Positions 26,478-34,925 of a stretch of 56,430 nucleotides of DNA are shown here, one piece after another. The notes under the pieces are model-generated. The model was not told the DNA's origin. It searched no databases and saw only the letters and a list, made by a program, of their open reading frames with translations. Source of the stretch: Streptosporangiaceae bacterium (GTDB taxonomy: Bacteria > Actinomycetota > Actinomycetes > Streptosporangiales > Streptosporangiaceae); NCBI GenBank assembly GCA_019245115.1, contig JAFARZ010000183.1, forward strand, positions 1 to 56,430, written 5' to 3'. A program made the translations under genes and the position numbers. Position 1 is the stretch's first letter. Each line of letters begins with the position of its first letter.

Positions 26478-28709
26478 TTATTGGCGATCTGGGGTGGGGG
26501 AGACCCCGAGGGAGCGGCGGAGGAAGTCTAGTTGCAGCTTCAGCAGGTTCTCAGCCACCGTCTCGCCGGAAGCCATGTGGGTGATCCCGGTCAGCGGCAG
26601 CACCTCATGCGGGTAGCCCTTGGCCAGCAGCGTGGCGGACAGGCGAAGGGTATGCGCGACGACTACGTTGTCGTCGGCGAGACCGTGGATGAGGAGCAGG
26701 GGGCGCGGGTGTGGTACCACCGTACGTTCGTTCAAATGGATCAATGAAGAACGGTCGTAACCGTCTTTGTCGTCTTCAGGGAGTCCCAGGTAACGCTCGG
26801 TGTAATGGGTGTCATAGAGACGCCACTCGGTCACTGGGGCGCCCGCGACGGCGGCGTGGAAAACGTCGGGGCGGTTGAGCACGGCCAGGGCGGCCAGGTA
26901 CCCGCCGAACGACCAGCCCCGGATCGCCACCCGGCTGGTGTCCAGCTCAGGGAACTTGGCCGCCGCGGCGGTCAGCGCCTCGACCTGGTCCTCCAGGACC
27001 GGAGCGGCCAGGTCGCCGGCCACGGCGCGCTCCCACTCGGGGCCGCGGCCCGGGGTCCCGCGGCCGTCCGCGATCACGACGGCGAAGCCTTGCTCGGCGA
27101 ACCACTGCGGTTCCAGGTACGCACCGCGTGCGGCGAGGACCCGCTGCGAGTGCGGACCCCCGTACGGGTCCATCAGCACGGGAAGCTTGCCGGCGCTGGC
27201 GCTCGCGCCGTCACCGTCACCGGAACCGGGCGCGCGCCAAGATGGGAACACCACCGCGGTGCGGATGCCGCGTTTCCCCGCTGCGAAGATGACCGGGTCG
27301 GGCGCGGGCAGTGACGGTCGCTCGGCCAGGGAGCCGATGCTTTCCATGGGGCGGTCAGCGCGATGCACCTCGACGGCTACGCCGTCGGTGTCCAGCGTGC
27401 GGCTGACGGAAACCGTGGTACCGCCCGAACGCAGGCCCGAATGCAGACCGGGCCGCTCGGTAAGCCGCCGCAGCCCGTCCGGCCCGTACGCCCACAGGTC
27501 GATTTCGGCCGGTTCGGCCGACGAGGCGCGGAACACCACGGTGTCGCCGTCGACGCCAGCGATGTCGCGGACCTGGAGGCCGGGCGGGGTGACCGGCTCA
27601 GCCGTGGAGTTGCGTAGTTCGTCAGCGGTGGCGACGAGCAGCCGGCGAGTGTCCGCTGAGTCCCGGGTCCACACGATCCGGCCGTCGCGGGTCCAGACCG
27701 GAACGCCGACGACGATCTCCAGCCAGCGCGGATCTTTGTCCTCACACACGAGTTCGCAGCGTCCCGTGGCCGGATCCATCGTGAGCAGCCGCATCGTCCG
27801 CTGGTCGCGGCTCTGCACCACAACCAGCGGATCGTGCCCGCGCTGCCAGGACGCCGTCGTGATGTAGGGAAAGGCCGCGTAATCGATGTCCACCGGGATC
27901 TGCCGGCCGGTCACCTGCACGATCAGCAGCGAGACATCGGCGTTCGGGGTGCCGGCCGCCGGGTAGGCGACCTCGCCCGGCTTGGTCTGGGGATTGGCGG
28001 GGTCGGCGATGTACCAGCGCCGCACCGGGGAGTTGTCGACCCGGGCGACGAGCAGGGCGGAGCCGTCCGGCGCCCACCAGTAGCCGCGGTGCCGGTCCAT
28101 CTCCTCGCCGGCGATGAACTCCGGCAGGCCGTAGGTGACGTTCCCATCACCCGCCGCGTCGGCCAGGATCCGGTCCCAGGCCTTGCCGTCCAGCCCGGTG
28201 ATCCGCAGCGCGCCGTCACAGACATAGGCCAGCCGCTGGCCCGCCGGGTCAGGCCGGGGGTCCAGCGCCGGAGTGTGGGTGGTGACCGGCTGCGGCTCGG
28301 CGCCATCCTTGGTCAGGTCGACCGCGTAGACGCGGCCGGACAGCGCGAACGCCGCGACCGTCACCGCCGCGTCAGTGGCATAGGCCACGATGCCGCCCGC
28401 ACGCTCCCGGACGCGTTCCCGCCTCGCTCGTTCCTCGGGCGGCAGGTTGCCTTCATCGGCGCCCAGTTGCCGGGGGTCTGCGACCAGGCGTTCTGCGCCG
28501 GTGCCGACGTCGGCGCCGATCCCGGTGCCGGTGCCGGTGCCGGGATCGCCGCCGAGGTTCAGCGTCCACAGGCAGGTGACTGGATCGGCACCGCCCCTGG
28601 AACGGAGGAACACGATCCGGGTGCCGTCGGGGGAGATGCGGAACGCTCGCGGCACACCGAGGGTGAACCGCCGGGTGCGCGCCTCCTGCCGGGGGAAGCT
28701 CTCACTCAT
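26478..28709 (-). CDS. S9 family peptidase (prolyl oligopeptidase / DPP-IV type)
   Basis: 743-aa cytoplasmic serine peptidase. An N-terminal beta-propeller (residues ~15-480, DPP-IV-like) is followed by an alpha/beta-hydrolase domain. The catalytic Ser is in RGWSFGGYLA, Asp in IHGLADDNVV and His in ITHMASGE. The family cleaves short peptides, often after Pro or X-Pro. A Gly/Thr-rich linker (GDPGTGTGTGIGADVGTG, ~residues 52-70) interrupts the first blade. It is divergent from mshB with only 56 nt between starts. No Shine-Dalgarno is seen, so the start is tentative. Confidence 0.93.
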   Translation of the reverse strand: MSESFPRQEARTRRFTLGVPRAFRISPDGTRIVFLRSRGGADPVTCLWTLNLGGDPGTGTGTGIGADVGTGAERLVADPRQLGADEGNLPPEERARRERVRERAGGIVAYATDAAVTVAAFALSGRVYAVDLTKDGAEPQPVTTHTPALDPRPDPAGQRLAYVCDGALRITGLDGKAWDRILADAAGDGNVTYGLPEFIAGEEMDRHRGYWWAPDGSALLVARVDNSPVRRWYIADPANPQTKPGEVAYPAAGTPNADVSLLIVQVTGRQIPVDIDYAAFPYITTASWQRGHDPLVVVQSRDQRTMRLLTMDPATGRCELVCEDKDPRWLEIVVGVPVWTRDGRIVWTRDSADTRRLLVATADELRNSTAEPVTPPGLQVRDIAGVDGDTVVFRASSAEPAEIDLWAYGPDGLRRLTERPGLHSGLRSGGTTVSVSRTLDTDGVAVEVHRADRPMESIGSLAERPSLPAPDPVIFAAGKRGIRTAVVFPSWRAPGSGDGDGASASAGKLPVLMDPYGGPHSQRVLAARGAYLEPQWFAEQGFAVVIADGRGTPGRGPEWERAVAGDLAAPVLEDQVEALTAAAAKFPELDTSRVAIRGWSFGGYLAALAVLNRPDVFHAAVAGAPVTEWRLYDTHYTERYLGLPEDDKDGYDRSSLIHLNERTVVPHPRPLLLIHGLADDNVVVAHTLRLSATLLAKGYPHEVLPLTGITHMASGETVAENLLKLQLDFLRRSLGVSPTPDRQ

Positions 28710-28730
28710 AGGTACAGATCTTGCCAGGTC

Positions 28731-28765
28731 TCAGCACACTTCTCGCCGCCTCTATGCTCGCTGGA
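28731..28765 (+). promoter_or_regulatory. Promoter of a probably leaderless mshB transcript
   Basis: TTGCCA (28731-28736) and TATGCT (28753-28758) are separated by 16 nt. The chosen ATG begins 7 nt after the -10 box and there is no ribosome binding site, which fits a leaderless mRNA. Confidence 0.5.
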
Positions 28766-29521
28766 ATGGGGTTGCTCCTGTTGCACGCGCATCCCGATGA
28801 CGAGTCGATCGGCACCGGCGGGACGATGGCTCGGTATGCCGCCGAAGGCGTGCGGGTCACGCTCGTTACCTGCACCCTCGGGGAAATGGGGGAGATCATC
28901 CCGGCGGCGCTGGCCCACCTGACCCCCGACGAGCTCGGACAATACCGGATCGGCGAGCTCAAGGCGGCGTGCGACGCGCTTGGCGTCCGCGATCAGCGTT
29001 TCCTCGGCGGCCCGGGCCGGTGGCGGGACTCCGGCATGATGGGCACGCCGGCCAATGCGGACCCACGTTGCTTCTGGCAAGCGGACGTGTCTCAGGCGGC
29101 GGCGATGCTGGCAAAGGTTATCGATGAGGTGGCGCCGGAGGCCATCGTGACCTACGACGCGAACGGCTTCTATGGTCACCCGGACCACATCCAGGCGCAC
29201 CGGGTCGCCTGGCGGGCGTATCACCTGGCCTGCGACCCGGCGCGGACCAGCTTCTACGCCACCGCTGCGCCGGTCTCGCCGGCGGCCTTGGGGGGGCTCG
29301 GGGGGGTCGTCCCCCCCGGAGCCAGCAGAGTCGCGCGGGTCGGCATCGGCGGCTACCTGACCGCGAAGTTCGCCGCGATGCGGGCGCATGCCACCCAGAT
29401 CACCGTGTCCGAGCCGCGCTTCGCGCTATCCAATGGCGTGTGGGAGGAGGTTCACCCTGTCGAGTGCTACACGCTGCTCGCCGGTCCTGGCGGCGGTGAT
29501 TCCAGCTTGTTCCCCCGGTAG
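28766..29521 (+). CDS. mshB: GlcNAc-inositol deacetylase MshB (mycothiol biosynthesis)
   Basis: 251-aa zinc enzyme of the PIG-L/LmbE family. It removes the acetyl group from GlcNAc-inositol in mycothiol synthesis, the main thiol buffer of actinomycetes. The metal/active-site motif HAHPDDE is at residues ~7-13, the second metal motif YGHPDH is near 129-134, and TCTLGEMGE is conserved. The open frame starts at 28721, but ATG 28766 gives the usual family N-terminus and sits 7 nt after a -10 box; ATG 28754 is the alternative. A short Gly/Val/Pro-rich insertion (~residues 173-185) contains G-runs in the DNA. Confidence 0.9.
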   Translation: MGLLLLHAHPDDESIGTGGTMARYAAEGVRVTLVTCTLGEMGEIIPAALAHLTPDELGQYRIGELKAACDALGVRDQRFLGGPGRWRDSGMMGTPANADPRCFWQADVSQAAAMLAKVIDEVAPEAIVTYDANGFYGHPDHIQAHRVAWRAYHLACDPARTSFYATAAPVSPAALGGLGGVVPPGASRVARVGIGGYLTAKFAAMRAHATQITVSEPRFALSNGVWEEVHPVECYTLLAGPGGGDSSLFPR

Positions 29522-29531
29522 CCTGCATGTT

Positions 29532-29936
29532 ATGGCAACGGATGGCGCCCCGGGGGGTGACAGCTCCCGCCGGCGCTCCGCGGCGGTCACCGCGGGAGCG
29601 TACGCGGTGCTGTTCCTGGCGGGCGCGGTGGAGGCGACGTTCGGCAGCTTCCAGTACAGCCGGTTCTCCCCGGCGCTCGCGATCGTGCTGTGCGGTGTCA
29701 TCTTCGCCACCTGCCTGCTCGCCGCCTGGGGGATGGGGTCGGTAACCGGCGCGTTTGTGCCCGCCGCGGCGTGGCTCATCGTGACGTTCGCGCTGTCCAC
29801 CTCGCCGGTGCCCAACGGCAGCGTGGTCATCGCCAACACCACCGCCGGCAAGTGGTATCTGTACGGTGGCACGCTGAGCGCTGCCTTCGCCGTGGTGCTG
29901 GCGTTCGCTGGCGTCCTGGGTATCCGCCGCTCCTGA
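29532..29936 (+). CDS. Four-TM membrane protein (DUF6113-like)
   Basis: 134-aa integral membrane protein with hydrophobic segments near residues 18-40, 46-66, 72-90 and 108-128, and a short hydrophilic N-terminus. It follows mshB by 10 nt, an arrangement seen in Streptomyces, where such a protein (DUF6113 as I recall) accompanies mshB; its function is unknown. The frame is open upstream inside mshB, but ATG 29532 is the first start outside it. Confidence 0.7.
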   Translation: MATDGAPGGDSSRRRSAAVTAGAYAVLFLAGAVEATFGSFQYSRFSPALAIVLCGVIFATCLLAAWGMGSVTGAFVPAAAWLIVTFALSTSPVPNGSVVIANTTAGKWYLYGGTLSAAFAVVLAFAGVLGIRRS

Positions 29937-29949
29937 ACACGCCTCTTCC

Positions 29950-30002
29950 CATGATCATGGGTCAAAGGCGGTAACTATTCCCGCAAACGACCCATGATCA
30001 TG
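29950..30002. terminator. Bidirectional hairpin between convergent genes
   Basis: CATGATCATGGGTC (29950-29963) is the exact reverse complement of 29989-30002, with a 25-nt loop; each arm also contains the self-palindrome CATGATCATG. It lies between the convergent DUF6113-like gene and rocD, where a shared terminator is expected. No U-tract is present. Confidence 0.6.
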
Positions 30003-30016
30003 TAACGCGCGGCCCC

Positions 30017-31243
30017 CTAGGACGTGAGCGCGGCCTCGACGCGGTCCATGGCCCAGTCAAGCTCCGCGTCGGTGATGATCAGCGGTGGCGCGAGCCGGAT
30101 CGTGTTGCCGTGCGTTTCCTTGGCCAGCACGCCCAGACGCGCCAGACGCTCGCACACCTCGCGGCCGCCAACAGAGGCGAACGACACACCCGCCCACAGC
30201 CCGCGCCCGTCCACACGCGACACAGCCGACGAAGGCAACGTCCTCAGCCGCGCATGCATCCGCGTCCCCAGCTCGGCCGATCGCTGAACCAGCGACCCGT
30301 CCCGCAGCATGGCGATGACCTCCCTGGCCACGGCGCACGCGAGCGGGTTCCCCCCGAACGTCGACCCGTGCTGGCCGGGCCTGAGCACGCCCAGCACGGC
30401 CCGCGACGACACCATCGCCGACACCGGCACGATGCCGCCGCCCAGCGCCTTGCCCAGCAGGTAAGCGTCCGGCACCACGCCCTCCGCCGAGCAGGCGAAC
30501 GTGAACCCGGTCCGCCCCAGCCCGGACTGGATCTCGTCCGCGATCATCAGCGCCCCATTCAGCGAGCACAGCGACCGCACCCCGGCCAGGAAGCCGGGCG
30601 GCGGGACGACCACGCCGGCCTCGCCCTGGATCGGCTCGACCAGCACCGCCACCACCCGCGGCCCGACATCGGACGAGGCCAACACATCCGACAAAGCCGA
30701 CAAATCACCATAAGGCACGCTAACGAACCCTGGCGTGTACGGCCCGAAGTCTTCCCGGGCGTCCGGATCGGAGGAGAACGACACGATCGTGGTGGTCCGT
30801 CCGTGGAAGTTCCCGTCGAACACCACGATCACGGCTTCGTCGTGTGGCACCCCGCGCACCGTGTATCCCCACTTGCGCGCGACCTTGATCCCGGTCTCCA
30901 CCGCTTCGGCGCCAGTGTTCATCGGGAGGACCATCTCCATGCCGGCCAGCTCGGCCAGCTCCGCGCAGAACGGCCCGAACTGATCGTGGTCGAACGCCCT
31001 GCTGACCAGCGTGACCCGCTCGAGCTGACGTCGCGCGGCGTCCACCAGCCTCGGGTGCCGGTGCCCGAAGTTGAGCGCCGAATATCCGGCCAGCATGTCC
31101 AGGTAGCTGCGCCCGTTCACGTCGGTCACCCAGACGCCGGAGGCCTCCGCCACCACGACCGGCAGCGGCGCGTAGTTGTGCGCGCTGTACCTGTCGGTCA
31201 GCGACGACGGGTCGGTCGTCGCCTCGGTCATCGTATGGGTCAT
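30017..31243 (-). CDS. rocD: Ornithine--oxo-acid transaminase
   Basis: 408-aa PLP enzyme of class-III aminotransferases converting ornithine and 2-oxoglutarate to glutamate-5-semialdehyde and glutamate. Motifs include MNTGAEAVETGIKVARKWGY, FHGRTT, the PLP Asp in LMIADEIQSGLGRTG and the Schiff-base Lys in YLLGKALGGG. The start ATG 31243 has AAGGAG at 6 nt. It lies 16 nt downstream of the amidinotransferase gene, forming a two-gene arginine/ornithine catabolic operon. Confidence 0.95.
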   Translation of the reverse strand: MTHTMTEATTDPSSLTDRYSAHNYAPLPVVVAEASGVWVTDVNGRSYLDMLAGYSALNFGHRHPRLVDAARRQLERVTLVSRAFDHDQFGPFCAELAELAGMEMVLPMNTGAEAVETGIKVARKWGYTVRGVPHDEAVIVVFDGNFHGRTTTIVSFSSDPDAREDFGPYTPGFVSVPYGDLSALSDVLASSDVGPRVVAVLVEPIQGEAGVVVPPPGFLAGVRSLCSLNGALMIADEIQSGLGRTGFTFACSAEGVVPDAYLLGKALGGGIVPVSAMVSSRAVLGVLRPGQHGSTFGGNPLACAVAREVIAMLRDGSLVQRSAELGTRMHARLRTLPSSAVSRVDGRGLWAGVSFASVGGREVCERLARLGVLAKETHGNTIRLAPPLIITDAELDWAMDRVEAALTS

Positions 31244-31259
31244 CGTCAGCTCCTTCCCG

Positions 31260-32081
31260 TCAGTCCCTCAGCTCCAGCGTGCAGCACTTGGGGCCGCCGC
31301 CGCCCTTGAGCAGTTCGGACATGTCGGCCTCGATCGGCTCGAACCCGCGCTGGCGAAGCTGGCCCGCCAGCCCCTGGGCCTGAGCCGGCAGCACCACGTG
31401 CCGCCCGTCGCTCACCGCGTTGAGCCCGAGCACCTCCGCGTCCTCGTCCTTCGCCTCGATCAGCTCATCGAACAGGCCCGCGAGCGCAACCCGCCCGGCG
31501 TCGTCGAACGCGGCCGGGTAGTACATCGCGGTGCTGGAGTCCAGCACGCACAGCGCGGTGTCCAGGTGGTAGTACCGCGGGTCGACCAGCCGCAGGCTCA
31601 CCACCGGCAGGCCGAACACCCGCCCGATCTCCTGCGCCGCCGCCTCATCGCTGCGGAACCCGTAGCCGGCGAGCAGCGTGCGTCCGGTGAAGAGGATGTC
31701 TCCCTCACCCTCGTTGACGTACTCGGCCTCCCGCACATGCTGGTACCCGCTGCGCCGGAACCAATCCAGGTAGGCGCCGGCCTCGGCGGTCCGCTGCGGG
31801 TACCGGAACCGCGCGCCGAGCACCGTGCCGCCCACCACCATGGCGCCGTTGGCCGCGTACACCATGTCCGGCAGTCCGGCGACCGGCTCGATGATCCGCA
31901 CGTCGTGGCCGAGGGCGAGGTAGGTGTCTCGCAGCCGCGCCCACTGCCGGATGGCCGCCGCGGTGTCGGTGGGCTGGTCAGGGCGCATCCACGGGTTGAT
32001 CGCGTACGTCACGCCGAAGTGCCACGGCGGGCACATCAGGTAACGGCGCGTGGTTGCCGGCCGCTCGTCCCAGTTGATCAT
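31260..32081 (-). CDS. Dimethylarginine dimethylaminohydrolase / arginine-modifying amidinotransferase family protein
   Basis: 273-aa guanidine-modifying enzyme. The catalytic Cys is in the C-terminal KGGGGPKCCTLEL, the His in YYHLDTALCVLD, and substrate-binding motifs are DMVYAANGA and NEGEGDILFTG. The family includes DDAH (methylarginine to citrulline) and arginine-processing relatives. Pairing with rocD suggests it feeds arginine or methylarginine carbon toward ornithine and glutamate semialdehyde; the exact substrate cannot be told. The start has no strong ribosome binding site. Confidence 0.88.
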   Translation of the reverse strand: MINWDERPATTRRYLMCPPWHFGVTYAINPWMRPDQPTDTAAAIRQWARLRDTYLALGHDVRIIEPVAGLPDMVYAANGAMVVGGTVLGARFRYPQRTAEAGAYLDWFRRSGYQHVREAEYVNEGEGDILFTGRTLLAGYGFRSDEAAAQEIGRVFGLPVVSLRLVDPRYYHLDTALCVLDSSTAMYYPAAFDDAGRVALAGLFDELIEAKDEDAEVLGLNAVSDGRHVVLPAQAQGLAGQLRQRGFEPIEADMSELLKGGGGPKCCTLELRD

Positions 32082-32167
32082 GAGCCAAGGCTAGGGTGTG
32101 GGAACGCCGGAAGATATGCGCCGTTCATGCGTCTCAACGGAGATTCGTTGCTTTTTTGCGCGATGAA

Positions 32168-32193
32168 CCATTGATTTATTGTGTTTTCAATGG
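32168..32193 (-). terminator. Candidate terminator between methyltransferase and DDAH genes
   Basis: CCATTGA (32168-32174) and TCAATGG (32187-32193) form a 7-bp stem in an AT-rich patch, about 30 nt after the methyltransferase stop and upstream of the DDAH-family gene, separating the two minus-strand units. Confidence 0.45.
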
Positions 32194-32222
32194 GGAACGA
32201 CGGTGGTTCAACCCCCGCGCCC

Positions 32223-33098
32223 CTACCCCGCCAGCGTGGCTAACGACTTCCTTGCGACACCGCAGTACACGTGGACCGCCGGCGACTCGGCGTCGTCGTC
32301 GGCCGCCCGGTCCGGCTTCCACCGCGGGCATGGCACCACTCCGGGTTCGACCACCTCCAGGCCGTCGAAGAAGCTGGCCAGCTCATCGGGCCTGCGCAGG
32401 AGGTACGGCGTCTCGGTGCCCGACGAGGCGGCCAGCCGCGCGTTGTAGCGCAACTGCGCACGGTTGATGGTGTCGCTGGTGCTGCCGCCGTCGGCGATCA
32501 CCAGATAGCTGCCGGACGGCAGCGCGCCCAGCAGCTGGCTGGTGATCGAGCGGGCCGCGCCGTGGTCCTCCACGTAGCCCAGGATGCCGAGCATGATCAG
32601 CGCGACCGGCCTGCGGTAGTCCAGCGTGACGGCCGCCCCGCGCAGCACGGCGGTGACGTCGCGCAGGTCCGCGTCCACGTAGCCGACCGCCCCTTCGGCC
32701 GCGGGCGGGGCGCTGTCCAGCAGGGCCTTGGCGTGGGAGAGGACGACCGGGTCGTTGTCCACGTAGGCGATCCGGCTGTCGGGCGCGATCCGTTGCGCGA
32801 TCTCATGGGTATTGCCCCCGGCGGGCAGCCCGGAACCGAGGTCCAGGAACTGCCTGATCCTGGCCGGCCCGGCGAGGTACCGCATCGCGCGGACGAGGAA
32901 GGCACGCTCCGCGCGAGCGGTCTCGGCCAGGTGCGGGAACTCCTGCGCTATCTCGGTCCCGGTCAGCCGGTCGGCCTTGAAGTAATCGTGGCCGCCGAGC
33001 CAGAAGTTCCGTACCCGGGCGGGATGAGCCATGCTGACATCAACCCCGGGCGGCGGTGGACCACCCGGGTCCCGGTCGGCCTGGGCTTCTTCAACCAC
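32223..33098 (-). CDS. SAM-dependent methyltransferase, SAV2177/DUF574 family
   Basis: 291-aa class-I-like methyltransferase of the large actinomycete family PF04672. The signature N-terminus is HPARVRNFWLGGHDYFKADR, motif I is FLDLGSGLPAGGNTHE, and YVDNDPVVLSHAKALL is the acidic loop binding SAM ribose. Substrates are unknown; members are often numerous per genome. GTG 33098 is chosen since AAGGGGAA lies about 4 nt upstream; the frame extends to 33161. A second, interrupted member of the same family lies 1 kb to the right. Confidence 0.88.
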   Translation of the reverse strand: MVEEAQADRDPGGPPPPGVDVSMAHPARVRNFWLGGHDYFKADRLTGTEIAQEFPHLAETARAERAFLVRAMRYLAGPARIRQFLDLGSGLPAGGNTHEIAQRIAPDSRIAYVDNDPVVLSHAKALLDSAPPAAEGAVGYVDADLRDVTAVLRGAAVTLDYRRPVALIMLGILGYVEDHGAARSITSQLLGALPSGSYLVIADGGSTSDTINRAQLRYNARLAASSGTETPYLLRRPDELASFFDGLEVVEPGVVPCPRWKPDRAADDDAESPAVHVYCGVARKSLATLAG

Positions 33099-33212
33099 GA
33101 GTTCCCCTTGCGATATAGCGATGTACTTCGGTGGCGTTCTTCCGTATTCTGCCCGAGGCACCCAGGTAACGTGGTCTTCTTGGGGGACGCCATCGCACCG
33201 GAAGGATCCCCC

Positions 33213-34166
33213 ATGACTTTAATCCGCCGTGTGTTCGCGGCCACGGCCGTGCTGGTCACGGTGTCGGCGAGCGCGGCCTGTAGTAGTGGCTCCACATCGG
33301 CAAGCGCTCCGGCGCCGAAGAAGACGAATGTGGTAGTCGGGGTGCTTCCGGCCGTCAATACCGCCTCGCTGTATCTCGCCATCAAAGAGGGCTACTTCGC
33401 CCAGGCCGGTCTGGTCGTGACCCCGCGGCAACTGGCGACCTCCACCGAGGCGATACCGTCGATGCTGCACGGAAGCATCGACATTTCCAGCGGGAACATG
33501 GATTCCTACCTGGCCGCGCAGGCATCGGGCGTGGTCTCGCTGCGCATACTCAACGAGACGGCGCTGTGCTCCCCGGGCACCCTGGCCGTGCTGACCACCC
33601 CGCGGACGGGTATCACCAACGCGGCGCAACTGGCCGGTAAGACGGTCGCGGTGGCCCTGCATCCCAACATCCAGACGCTAACCATCAACCGGCTGCTGGG
33701 CGCGGCGGCGGCGCCACATTACGTCGTGGTCCCGTTCGCCGACATGGGCGCCGAACTGGCCGCGGGCAAGGTCGACGCGATCGCCACGCTGGAGCCTTAC
33801 ATCAGCGCCGTCGAGCACACCGATGGTGCCAAGGTGGTGCTCGACCAGTGCGGCGGCGCGAACGTCGACCTGCCGCTGGGCGGCTACTTCGCCACCGCGT
33901 CCTGGGCGGCCAGGTACCCGGATACCGCGCGCGCCTTCCAGCGGGCCCTGGACCGGGCGCAGGCGCTGGCCGACAGCGATCCTGCGCTCCTCCGACAGGT
34001 CCTGCCCACGTTCATGAAGGTGACGCCGCAGATCGCGGCGAAGGTCGGCCTGCCCCGCCTGGCCGTCGGACTTAACCAGGCCGCGATTCAGGAAGTGGCG
34101 GACCTGGGTCACTCGGGCGGGGAGTTGAAGCGGCCGCTGGACGTCTCGCCGCTGCTTTTCAGGTGA
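33213..34166 (+). CDS. ABC transporter substrate-binding lipoprotein (NMT1/SsuA-like)
   Basis: 317-aa lipoprotein with lipobox SASAAC near residue 23. The mature part is a type-2 periplasmic-binding fold of the NMT1/nitrate-sulfonate class (VGVLPAVNTASLYLAIKEGY, GSIDISSGNMDSYLAAQASG, LEPYISAVEHTDGAK). It would capture a small ligand for an ABC importer, but no permease or ATPase gene is adjacent, so it must pair with components elsewhere or act as an orphan. ATG 33213 has GAAGGA at 33201-33206; the long upstream open frame is a shadow. It overlaps the convergent methyltransferase fragment by 8 bp. Confidence 0.88.
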   Translation: MTLIRRVFAATAVLVTVSASAACSSGSTSASAPAPKKTNVVVGVLPAVNTASLYLAIKEGYFAQAGLVVTPRQLATSTEAIPSMLHGSIDISSGNMDSYLAAQASGVVSLRILNETALCSPGTLAVLTTPRTGITNAAQLAGKTVAVALHPNIQTLTINRLLGAAAAPHYVVVPFADMGAELAAGKVDAIATLEPYISAVEHTDGAKVVLDQCGGANVDLPLGGYFATASWAARYPDTARAFQRALDRAQALADSDPALLRQVLPTFMKVTPQIAAKVGLPRLAVGLNQAAIQEVADLGHSGGELKRPLDVSPLLFR

Positions 34167-34879
34167 CTTTGCGGCCGATCCCGGCCCAGCGGGAGGCGGG
34201 GGCGGCCGCCTGCATCTGCGACTCCGGCCGCCACTTCGACACCTGCACCAGCCCCGGCGGCATCATTTCCAGGCCGTCGAAGAACCTCGCGACATCCGCG
34301 CGGCCGCGCAGCGTCCGCTTCTCCACGGACATGGTGTCCAGTACGGCCGCGGCCTTCACCGACCGCGGGTCGATGTCGCCGGTCGGGTGGGTGATGGCCA
34401 GGTAGCTGCCGGGCGCCAGGGCGGCCAGCAGCGTTTTTACGACATCGAACGGGTCGTCGGAGTCCGGGATGAGCTGCAGGATGCCGAGCAGCATCAGCGC
34501 CACCGGCCGGCGGAAGTCGATCACCCGGCCCGCCTCGGCCAGGATCTCATCCGGGTCGCGGAAGTCGGCGTCCACGTACGCGCAGGCGCCCTCGCGGTTG
34601 CTGGTCAGCAATGCCCGTGCGTGCAGCAGGACAACCGGGTCGTTGTCGACGTAGACGATGCGGCTGTCCGGCGCGACGGCCTGCGCGACCTCGTGGGTGT
34701 TGTTGGCGGTGGGGATGCCGGTGCCGATGTCGAGGAACTGCCGGATGCCGGCCTCGCCGGTCAGGTAGCGTACGGCCCGCACCAGGAACGCGCGGTTCGC
34801 CCGGACCGCTCTGGCCAGGTCCGGGTACTCCGCCAGCGCTTTGTCTCCGGCCTCCCGGTCGGCGGCGAAGTTGTCTTTG
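34159..34879 (-). pseudogene. 3' part of a SAV2177-family methyltransferase gene split by the AICE
   Basis: Encodes the C-terminal ~240 residues of a SAM-dependent methyltransferase: KDNFAADREAGDKALAEYPD, then QFLDIGTGIPTANNTHE (motif I) and IVYVDNDPVVLLHARALL, to the normal C-terminus. The conserved YDYWLGG start is missing here and is found at 49169-49269 on the far side of the element. Upstream in frame, element sequence continues without a good start; GTG at 34782 could only give a truncated protein lacking part of the SAM pocket. Joined to the 5' part it gives 822 nt in frame. Confidence 0.9.
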
Positions 34880-34885
34880 CCGCCC
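34880..34885. other. Left attachment site core (attL)
   Basis: CCGCCC is shared with the right junction. To its left is methyltransferase coding sequence (minus strand AAAGACAACTTC). To its right the element begins GGGTGCTTCC, an inverted match to the right element end. The integrase start lies 40 nt further in. Confidence 0.85.
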
Positions 34886-34925
34886 GGGTGCTTCCGTAAT
34901 CCACACAGGATCGGGAGCAGGCATC

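Noticed and set aside
34611..34925. Upstream extension of the integrase frame
   Set aside because: It runs antisense through the methyltransferase fragment and across attL. The real start is at 34926.
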